The notes under the pieces: generated by a model
The model's input: only the letters and a program-made list of their open reading frames with translations
What the model was told of the DNA's origin: nothing
The model's database searches: none
Part shown: piece by piece, positions 1 through 5,040 of the stretch
Numbering within the stretch: position 1 is the stretch's first letter
How the letters are laid out: the number at the start of each line of letters is the position of its first letter
Translations under genes and position numbers: made by a program
Assembly: GCA_003154555.1 (NCBI GenBank)
Contig: PMDT01000147.1
Coordinates: forward strand, 1 to 9,460
DNA from: Spirochaetaceae bacterium
GTDB taxonomy: Bacteria > Spirochaetota > Spirochaetia > SZUA-6 > Fen-1364
DNA length: 9,460 nucleotides
Direction: 5' to 3'

Positions 1-142
1 CCATGATCAGGTCGCCATGGGCGAAATTGATGAGGCGCAGGATGCCGAACACCATGGCCAGGCCTATCGCCATGAGCGCGTAGAGGCTGCCTATGCTCAC
101 CGCGTTGATCAGCTGCTGGAGGAGAAGCTCGAAGCCCGTCAT
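1..142 (-). CDS. livH: Branched-chain amino-acid ABC transporter permease LivH, N-terminal fragment
   Basis: This is the first 47 codons of a membrane permease, cut off by the window edge. The translation starts MTGFELLLQQLINAVSIGSL and continues through YALMAIGLAMVFGILRLINF to a conserved AHGDL segment. Family knowledge: this N-terminus, with a first hydrophobic helix followed by the N-F-A-H-G-D motif, is characteristic of LivH, which with LivM forms the inner-membrane channel for leucine, isoleucine, valine or related solutes. The ATG at 142-140 overlaps the TGA (141-139) that ends the livF reading frame, in the ATGA arrangement typical of translational coupling. The order livG-livF-livH differs from the classical livHMGF order. 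Coupling could be disturbed here because livF has an upstream in-frame stop. Identity is confident; the substrate cannot be inferred. Confidence 0.9.
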   Translation of the reverse strand, partial: MTGFELLLQQLINAVSIGSLYALMAIGLAMVFGILRLINFAHGDLIM

Positions 143-279
143 GACTGCTTCTTCTTTTCCGGGGCGCTGAGATACGCCCGCTCGATATCGGGGTTGGCGC
201 GCAGCGACTCTCCCGTCCCGCTGAGCACAACACTCCCCGTCTCAAGGACGTACCCGCGGTCTGCGACAGCCAATGCCTA
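139..279 (-). pseudogene. livF: In-frame C-terminal remainder of livF beyond the TAG codon
   Basis: These 47 codons start at the TAG (279-277) and end at TGA (141-139). They encode ALAVADRGYVLETGSVVLSG followed by a helix ending SAPEKKKQS. The segment matches the expected LivF C-terminal region after the switch loop and shows no frameshift or further stop. Relatives usually read VEQNxRxAL with Q, L or similar at the TAG position. CAG to TAG is a single C-to-T change, so a recent nonsense mutation or a base-call error explains it most simply. No convincing internal start with a ribosome binding site was seen, so this is probably not expressed as a separate protein. Confidence 0.75.
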
Positions 280-864
280 GCGCACGTTCTGCTCCACCAG
301 GAGGATGGTGACCTTCTCCCTGTGCAGCTCCTGGATCGCATGAAAGATCGCGCGGACCAGGAGCGGAGCGAGCCCAAGGGATGGCTCGTCCAGCAGGAGC
401 AGGCGTGGCTGCGCCATGAGCGCCCGTCCGATGGCCAGCATTTGCTGTTCTCCGCCGCTCAGCGTGCCACCGGGCTGGTTGCGGCGCTCGCCGAGAACGG
501 GGAACATCGAGAAAACCCGGCCGATGTCCTTCCCGACTCCCCGCTTGTCATGGCGTCGCATCGCTCCCATCCGCAGGTTTTCCATCACGCTCAGGCCGCT
601 GAAGATCCGGCGGCCTTCGGGACAGTGGATGATACCGCTCCGCACGATCGAAAGCGGCGTGGCCCTGCAGAGGTCCATGCCATCCCAGGTGATGGTGCCG
701 GCCCGGGGGCGAACGATGCCGGAGATGCTCATGAGCGTGGATGACTTTCCGGCGCCGTTGGCCCCGAGCAGAGTGACCAGCTCACCGTCGGCGACCTCCA
801 TGCTGACGCCGGCAAGCGCCGTGATGTGACCGTAGGCGACTTCCACGTTGGAGAGCTCAAGCAT
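277..864 (-). CDS. livF: LivF-type ABC transporter ATPase, truncated by an in-frame TAG
   Basis: This is the second ATPase of the Liv transporter; it would hydrolyse ATP on the cytoplasmic face to drive uptake. The 195-residue product has Walker A GANGAGKS (34-41), a CPEGRRIF segment (81-88), the signature LSGGEQQ (135-141), Walker B LLLLDEP (155-161) and, at the switch position, VEQN (190-193). Glutamine in place of the switch histidine is usual for LivF. The frame stops at TAG (279-277) directly after VEQNVR. Translation beyond it continues ALAVADRGYVLETGSVVLSG, the conserved LivF C-terminus, to a TGA at 141-139. The intact protein would be 241 residues, normal for the family (about 235-240). 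The ATG at 864-862 overlaps the livG stop by 8 nt. All ATP-binding motifs survive, but the last 45 residues are lost unless the stop is read through or is a sequence error. Confidence 0.88.
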   Translation of the reverse strand: MLELSNVEVAYGHITALAGVSMEVADGELVTLLGANGAGKSSTLMSISGIVRPRAGTITWDGMDLCRATPLSIVRSGIIHCPEGRRIFSGLSVMENLRMGAMRRHDKRGVGKDIGRVFSMFPVLGERRNQPGGTLSGGEQQMLAIGRALMAQPRLLLLDEPSLGLAPLLVRAIFHAIQELHREKVTILLVEQNVR

Positions 865-1654
865 CGGGATCCGCCTGCCCCAGGTAGGACTCTACAACAC
901 GCGGGTCCTGCCTGACCTGCCCGGGTGTTCCCTCCGCGATGAGCTCTCCGTAGTTCAGCACCTGCAGGCGATCGCACAGCTCCATGACCAGCGGCATGTT
1001 GTGCTCGACGATGATGATGGTAAGCCCGAACATGTCGTGGATGCGCCTGATGAGCGCCAGCACGACAGCGCTCTCGTGCGCGTTCATGCCCGCCGTCGGC
1101 TCGTCCAGGAGCAGAAGCGTGGGCTTCAGGGCCAGGGCCCGCACGATCTCCAGCCGTCGCTGATCGCCGTAGGACAGTGCGGTGGCGAGTATCTCGGCGC
1201 GGTCGTCGAGCCCGAACAGCCGCAGCGCCTCCCGGGCTTCACGCCTCAGGCGGTCCTCCCTGCGCCGGAAGGTCGGCCAGGAGATCATCGTGGTCAGGAG
1301 ATGGTCTTGATCGTGAAGCTGCTGGGCACAGAGCACATTTTCCAGCACCGTCATGCTCGTGAAGAGCCGTATGTTCTGAAACGTGCGGCCTATCCCCATG
1401 GCGGCAATCCTGTGGGGGGAAAGCCGGGTGATGTCCTGCCCGCTGAAGACGATCCGCCCCCCGGACGGGCGGATGTGGCCGGTGAGGAGGTTGAAAACTG
1501 TCGATTTGCCCGCGCCGTTCGGGCCGATGATTCCCCGGATTTCCCCGCGACGAACCGCGATGGAATAGCCGTCAACGGCATGCAGACCCCGGAAGGTTTT
1601 CGACAGGGCATGCACTTCGAGAAGAAGGGAGTCTGGTGCAGCGGTTTCGTCCAT
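857..1654 (-). CDS. livG: Branched-chain amino-acid ABC transporter ATPase LivG
   Basis: This is a cytoplasmic ATPase subunit of a Liv transporter, 265 residues, a normal family length. Motifs in order: Walker A GPNGAGKS (44-51), Q-loop RTFQNIRLF with Gln93, signature LSYGDQRRLEI (160-170), Walker B LLLLDEPTAGMN (180-191) and switch VEHNM with His218. The LSYGDQRRLEIVRAL and DEPTAGMN wording, and the extra segment of about 25 residues between the Q-loop and the signature, distinguish LivG from LivF. The ATG at 1654-1652 was chosen because homology begins within a few residues (LLLEVHALSKTFRGLHAV). An upstream in-frame start at 1873 would add 73 residues of unlikely sequence and run through the promoter. 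The ribosome binding site is weak. The stop overlaps livF by 8 nt. It is probably transcribed from the promoter at 1715-1743. Confidence 0.93.
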   Translation of the reverse strand: MDETAAPDSLLLEVHALSKTFRGLHAVDGYSIAVRRGEIRGIIGPNGAGKSTVFNLLTGHIRPSGGRIVFSGQDITRLSPHRIAAMGIGRTFQNIRLFTSMTVLENVLCAQQLHDQDHLLTTMISWPTFRRREDRLRREAREALRLFGLDDRAEILATALSYGDQRRLEIVRALALKPTLLLLDEPTAGMNAHESAVVLALIRRIHDMFGLTIIIVEHNMPLVMELCDRLQVLNYGELIAEGTPGQVRQDPRVVESYLGQADPDA

Positions 1655-1675
1655 GGTTCTCGATGTGCGGCGGCC

Positions 1676-1770
1676 GAACGGGAGCCCGCGGCGCGCCTGA
1701 CTGATCTTTCGCAAAGTATAGGTGATGGATGCGCCCGCATCAAGCCGCGCCGCGCCGCGGGCTCCCGTTC
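1676..1770. repeat. Perfect 20-bp inverted repeat bracketing the livG promoter
   Basis: The arm GAACGGGAGCCCGCGGCGCG at 1676-1695 recurs as its exact reverse complement at 1751-1770, with 55 bp between the arms. The right arm lies just upstream of the -35 box; the left arm lies in the predicted 5' leader, about 13 nt after the transcription start. Both promoter boxes are inside. Possible roles are a paired binding site for a regulator, a hairpin in read-through RNA, a cruciform, or an invertible promoter. No recombinase gene is visible in the window. The repeat is read directly; the function is inference. Confidence 0.7.
1715..1743 (-). promoter_or_regulatory. Sigma70-like promoter for the livG operon
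   Basis: Read on the minus strand, a -35 box TTGATG (1743-1738) is followed by a 17-bp spacer and a -10 box TATACT (1720-1715). TATACT matches the consensus in five of six positions and TTGATG in four of six, with ideal spacing. The predicted start is near 1708, giving a leader of about 54 nt to the livG ATG. The promoter lies between the arms of the inverted repeat at 1676-1770. It stands out in a very GC-rich stretch. Confidence 0.6.
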
Positions 1771-1777
1771 CCGGCGG

Positions 1778-1806
1778 CTTTTCCACCGACAAATGCTGGT
1801 GAAAAG
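1778..1806. repeat. Imperfect inverted repeat upstream of the livG promoter
   Basis: CTTTTCCACC at 1778-1787 faces GGTGAAAAG at 1798-1806 around a 10-nt loop, complementary except for one unpaired C. No T tract follows it on either strand in the position of an intrinsic terminator. It sits about 35 bp upstream of the -35 box of the livG promoter, so it could be an operator or simply chance. It lies in the 1773-1959 gap between livG and the outer-membrane protein gene, where I see no gene and no convincing terminator. Confidence 0.3.
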
Positions 1807-1959
1807 CAAGCGCACCGCGGCAACGGCGGTTGCGGGCAGGGTGCCAGGACGTCGACCAACAAGAGGGCGACAAAGTGACCGAGAAACCGTGGTCCCTATA
1901 GCAGCTCGATCAAGACGCGGCGGCCGACCATCGCTGCCGCCCGCTGCAGGCTGTCTCCA

Positions 1960-2643
1960 TCAGAAGAGGTAGCCCGCCGTCAGGTACACGCCGACAGTGA
2001 ACCCTTTGAAATCAGGCACCAGGGTTGCCGGGCGCACGATCGCGGGAGAGGTGGCTCCCGTATCGACGCCCCCCACCAGCACCACTTCATCGCTCATGCG
2101 GCTGAAATCGATACCGATGGGAACGGAGAGAGTGATCACGGTGGACTTGCTGAGCGCGTAGCGGACACGCGGCGCGAGGTTGATTCCGATGAGCCCGTAG
2201 TACCCTTCAAAAGCGAGCATGGTTGGATCGTCGTTCGGCGGGGTAAGCATCGGCGCGCTGACGTGGAAGCCGACCGCGCCTCCGGCGCTCAGTCCATTTC
2301 CCAGGGGAAAGAGGTAGCCGATGTCCACCGCAGTGAAGTCCAGCCCGATGTTGACCTCGTACCCGTTCAGGTTCAGGGGCGTCCCGCCCAAGGTTGCGGT
2401 CACCGGCATGAAAAGCACACCAAGACCCATGTCAAGATAGAAACTTCCCCAGTCCATCTCGAAATCGATAAAACCTGCAGGTGCTGCGTAGACGAGGCTT
2501 GCGGGCTCGCCGCTCATGGTGAAGCTTTCGTTGAGATCCCCGAAGCCGGCGCCTGCCGAGATTCCGTAGACCGCCGACTGCGCAAAGGCGCCGGCTGATC
2601 CCAGCGCTGCCACCAGCGCGCATACTATAACGACTCTTTTCAC
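1960..2643 (-). CDS. Exported protein, probable outer-membrane beta-barrel
   Basis: This is an unrecognised 227-residue protein. It starts with a clear Sec signal peptide, VKRVVIVCALVAALGSAGAF (first codon read as Met), with probable cleavage after AFA at residue 22. The mature part alternates short amphipathic stretches rich in Gly, Tyr and Phe, such as FIDFEMDWGSFYLDMGLGVL and YYGLIGINLAPRVRYAL, and ends VGVYLTAGYLF. A terminal Phe after alternating hydrophobic residues is the classical outer-membrane insertion signal, so an 8-10-strand barrel is likely. The GTG at 2643-2641 is preceded by GGAGG five nt upstream, which decides the start over much longer upstream options. It is the last gene of the envelope cluster, and its start overlaps the stop of the 73-codon ORF by GTGA. 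Fold inference is good; function unknown. Confidence 0.82.
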   Translation of the reverse strand: MKRVVIVCALVAALGSAGAFAQSAVYGISAGAGFGDLNESFTMSGEPASLVYAAPAGFIDFEMDWGSFYLDMGLGVLFMPVTATLGGTPLNLNGYEVNIGLDFTAVDIGYLFPLGNGLSAGGAVGFHVSAPMLTPPNDDPTMLAFEGYYGLIGINLAPRVRYALSKSTVITLSVPIGIDFSRMSDEVVLVGGVDTGATSPAIVRPATLVPDFKGFTVGVYLTAGYLF

Positions 2644-2861
2644 TTCGACCTCCACGTTTCGCACCAACCTGGAACGGCGGACGCTGATGCGCCGGCGATC
2701 AGGAACAGCCGCTGGAGCCTCTGCGTGACCAGCGCGGAGGCCCCCACCAGTGCCTTCCCGCCCTCCGTGAAGCCTTCCATGATCGGGACGGTCGCGCGCC
2801 CTGCGCGCCATCTCGTCCATCGGGAGTAGCACGGCCCCGGGTTCACGCTCACCCATTTCAC
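2640..2861 (-). CDS. Possible 73-residue protein bridging two envelope genes
   Basis: This hypothetical small ORF has no recognised family. Its GTG (2861-2859) overlaps the TGA of the NHL lipoprotein gene, and its TGA (2642-2640) overlaps the GTG of the barrel gene, so it fills the 214-nt gap exactly with 4-nt overlaps at both ends. Sixty-one of 73 codons end in G or C, more than the frame continuing upstream from the barrel gene shows here, and consistent with coding in a GC-rich genome. Against it: the start has no good ribosome binding site, and the first 27 residues are rich in Trp and Arg with no recognisable pattern. A mildly hydrophobic stretch, ALVGASALVTQ followed by LFLIAGASASAV, spans residues 37-63. 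An internal ATG (codon 28) would give a 46-residue alternative. It may be a coupled gene, a relic, or chance. Confidence 0.35.
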   Translation of the reverse strand: MKWVSVNPGPCYSRWTRWRAGRATVPIMEGFTEGGKALVGASALVTQRLQRLFLIAGASASAVPGWCETWRSK

Positions 2862-4957
2862 CTGACAACTCGGATCGTCTCGTCGTTTTGATCCGCCACA
2901 TAGCGACTGGTGCCGCTCGTGGCGATGCCATAGGGTGTGTCGAACCGACCGGCCACGCCGGTTCCGTCAAAGTCGGAGTTAAGACGGGGCCAACCTGCCA
3001 GGGTGGTGACAGCACCTGTGGAGATTTCGATCTTGCGGATCGTGTAGTTGTTGCTATCCGCCACGTAAAGATTGGTGCCATCCGTGGCGATGCCGCACGG
3101 ACCGCAGAACCGTGCCGCGCTGCCCGTGCCATCAGTCCATCCGTAGGTGCCCGCAGTGCCTGCCAGCGTAGTGACAGCCCTTGTGGAGATGACGATCTTG
3201 CGAATAGTGTTGTTGTTGGTATCCGCCACGTAGAGATTGGTGCCGTCCGTGGCTATTCCGTTGGGGTAGTTGAACCGAGCAGCGCTGCCCGTGCCATCGG
3301 CGCTGCCTGCGGGGCCTGCGGTACCCGCCAGCGTGCTAACTACTGCTGAAGAGATGACGATTTTGCGAATCGTGTTGTTGACAGTATCCGCCACATACAG
3401 GTTGGTGCCATCACTGGTGATGCCGAAAGGTTCGTAGAACGAAGCGGCGCTGCCGGTGCCGTCTGTACTACCGGGGTAGCCCGCGCCTGCCAGGGTGGTG
3501 ACGGCTTTTGTGGAGATGACGATCTTTCGTATCGTGCAGTTCTGTGTATCCGCCACGTAAAGATTGGCACCGCTAATGGTGATTCCCTGGGGCTCCTCGA
3601 AGCCGCCATCCAGAGTAGTAACAGCCCCTGTGGAGATTACGATCTTGCGTATCGCACCGTTGTAACAATCTGCCATGTAGAGATTGGTGCCATCAGTGGT
3701 GATGCCGCTGGGACCGTAGAACCGCGCGGCACCGCCTGTGCCGTCAGAATTGCCCATAGTGTAGGAGGCGCCAGCCAAGGTGGTTACCACACCATCCTCG
3801 ACGTAATAGTCTGATGAACAGACATCCGAATCCGCCCATCCAGATTCGTATGCAACAGCCTTCAGCGTCAGGTTCATCGCTATGTTGACTGGACCGGAGT
3901 ATTGCGTGCCGGACGTGCTCGTTGGCGTACTCCCATCTGTGGTAAAGCGGAAAGAAGCCCCCGGGGTTGTGCTGCTGATGGACACGTTCTGTGCACTTGT
4001 GAAGCCAAATCCAAGAGGCGCGGGGCTAAAAGTCGGCGTCACAACTGTGCCCGTAATTGTATAGGCCGCTGGAGAAACGGCCGAATCCGCCCACCCAGAC
4101 TCATACGCTATGGCTCTTAACGTCTCGCTTGCTGTTACGCTAATAGGTGCCGAATATACTAGCCCTGTGGTGTCAGTCGGCATAGTGACTCCATCGATAG
4201 TGTAGCGGATTGTGACTGTCCCTGGCATCGTTGTGCTGATGCTCACATTCTGCGGGGTCGTGTAGGTTCCCGCCACCGGGCTGAAAGTCGGGGTTGCGTC
4301 TTGGAGAGTATACGTTGCTGTATTCACAGTCGAATCAGCCATGCCGTCTTTATAGGCAATAGCTGTAATCTTTTCGGTAGTCGTTACATTGAATGGCGCA
4401 GTGTAAGGCTGCCCTGTGGTCTTTGTTGGTGTGCTCCCATCGGTCGTGTAGTAAATAGTTGCCCCGGCACTCGATGTGATTGTTACCGTGACTTGCCCCT
4501 GGGTTTGAAAGCCGCCGGCCGATGGAGTGAAGCTCGGCGTGGAAACCTGGCTGTAGTTGATCGTGTAGGTCGCCGTCACTTCTGGGGAATCGTGCATTCC
4601 GGACTCCGCCGCAATGGCCTTGATCGTCATGACCGTACCATTACCCGACACCGCGATAGGAGAGCTGTACACTGGAGAGGCAGATGTCGGATCCGAGGGA
4701 ATAGAACTACCTGTGGCGCTGGTGTAGTGAATCACCGCACCGGGGGTAGCTTCGGTGATTGTCACGCTCGAGTCCGTAGAGTATGTGCCTGTCGTGGGGA
4801 TGAATGTGGGTGATGACACGGTTTGGACTCTGGCGGCCTGAGCCGCATGCACCTTTTCCTGCACGTCGGTGAGGAGCGCGCTAGGGGAACATGTGGCCAG
4901 TAGCGCCACAACTACCCCGGCACCCCAGACAACTACCATTTGCTTTGCAGTTTTCAT
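2858..4957 (-). CDS. Probable lipoprotein with four chitobiase-C-terminal-type domains and an NHL beta-propeller
   Basis: This 699-residue exported protein has an N-terminal signal (MKTAKQMVVVWGAGVVVALL, then ATCSPS). Cys23 could be lipidated, though Thr at -1 makes an atypical lipobox. Four tandem beta-sandwich domains follow (about 49-134, 140-217, 222-301, 307-386). Each has the pattern P-x-F-x-P, TPGAxIxYTTDGSTPT, a YSGPI-like strand, LKAIAYESG and DSxV, as in the CHB_HEX_C family. Residues about 387-699 form six NHL-type repeats of the type GIATDGTNLYVADTNNNTIR, then KIVISTxAVTTLAG and DGTGSAARF. The last strand (DETIRVVR) and the first (VEDGVVTTLAG) could close the ring. NHL propellers usually bind protein, carbohydrate or nucleic acid and are rarely enzymes. 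The ATG at 4957-4955 has AGGGG eight nt upstream and overlaps the micro-ORF stop (ATGA). Base composition is AT-richer than the flanks. Ligand unknown. Confidence 0.85.
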   Translation of the reverse strand: MKTAKQMVVVWGAGVVVALLATCSPSALLTDVQEKVHAAQAARVQTVSSPTFIPTTGTYSTDSSVTITEATPGAVIHYTSATGSSIPSDPTSASPVYSSPIAVSGNGTVMTIKAIAAESGMHDSPEVTATYTINYSQVSTPSFTPSAGGFQTQGQVTVTITSSAGATIYYTTDGSTPTKTTGQPYTAPFNVTTTEKITAIAYKDGMADSTVNTATYTLQDATPTFSPVAGTYTTPQNVSISTTMPGTVTIRYTIDGVTMPTDTTGLVYSAPISVTASETLRAIAYESGWADSAVSPAAYTITGTVVTPTFSPAPLGFGFTSAQNVSISSTTPGASFRFTTDGSTPTSTSGTQYSGPVNIAMNLTLKAVAYESGWADSDVCSSDYYVEDGVVTTLAGASYTMGNSDGTGGAARFYGPSGITTDGTNLYMADCYNGAIRKIVISTGAVTTLDGGFEEPQGITISGANLYVADTQNCTIRKIVISTKAVTTLAGAGYPGSTDGTGSAASFYEPFGITSDGTNLYVADTVNNTIRKIVISSAVVSTLAGTAGPAGSADGTGSAARFNYPNGIATDGTNLYVADTNNNTIRKIVISTRAVTTLAGTAGTYGWTDGTGSAARFCGPCGIATDGTNLYVADSNNYTIRKIEISTGAVTTLAGWPRLNSDFDGTGVAGRFDTPYGIATSGTSRYVADQNDETIRVVR
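3000..3760. repeat. Tandem coding repeats of the NHL propeller
   Basis: The DNA repeats with a period of about 165 bp. The conserved element reading ATTGGTGCC or similar begins near 3071, 3236, 3401, 3563 and 3683. Spacings are 165, 165, 162 and 120 bp. The last, shorter interval corresponds to propeller repeat 2, which lacks the DGTGSAARF-containing loop. The repeats are close enough at DNA level to allow slippage or unequal recombination that changes blade number. They are protein-coding repeats, not a CRISPR array, because the whole unit is conserved in frame. Confidence 0.75.
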
Positions 4958-5040
4958 CTTCTGACCCCTATGGGTTCTGCAGCAGCAGCGCCGCGGACTG
5001 CCAAGACGAAAAACAACGCGAAGCTCGGCGCTCGTTTCAT
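4954..5040 (-). CDS. Signal-peptide-like micro-ORF, 28 residues
   Basis: The ORF reads MKRAPSFALFFVLAVRGAAA followed by AEPIGVRR and TGA. It has the three parts of a Sec signal: basic start (Lys-Arg), hydrophobic core (FALFFVLAV) and an AAAA cleavage-like region before AEP. If cleaved it would release only about seven residues. Its ATG (5040-5038) overlaps the TGA of the upstream gene as ATGA, and its TGA (4956-4954) overlaps the ATG of the lipoprotein gene as ATGA. The lipoprotein's ribosome binding site lies inside it. It may be a coupling leader, a short exported or membrane peptide, or the relic of a deleted exported-protein gene. The upstream GGGA is a weak, rather distant ribosome binding site. 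Too short for normal gene callers; reality unproven. Confidence 0.45.
   Translation of the reverse strand: MKRAPSFALFFVLAVRGAAAAEPIGVRR

Noticed and set aside
1807..1959. Hairpin with GGCGGC/GCCGCC stem after the small barrel gene as a terminator
   Set aside because: The stem is short, the loop long, and no T tract follows on the minus strand.
848..1972. Long plus-strand open frame of 374 codons
   Set aside because: It is antisense to livG and runs over its promoter; low-complexity product without a family pattern, while livG has every ABC motif.
3000..3760. Regular repeats resembling a CRISPR array
   Set aside because: The period is about 165 bp, the whole unit is conserved and in frame, and it translates to NHL repeats; no short repeats with unique spacers.
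3800..3835. VCSSD-containing segment (residues 379-383 of the lipoprotein) like the translation of a sequencing adapter
   Set aside because: The codons (TGT TCA TCA GAC TAT) do not match the adapter sequence GCTCTTCCGATCT, so contamination is not indicated; the frame continues normally into the propeller.
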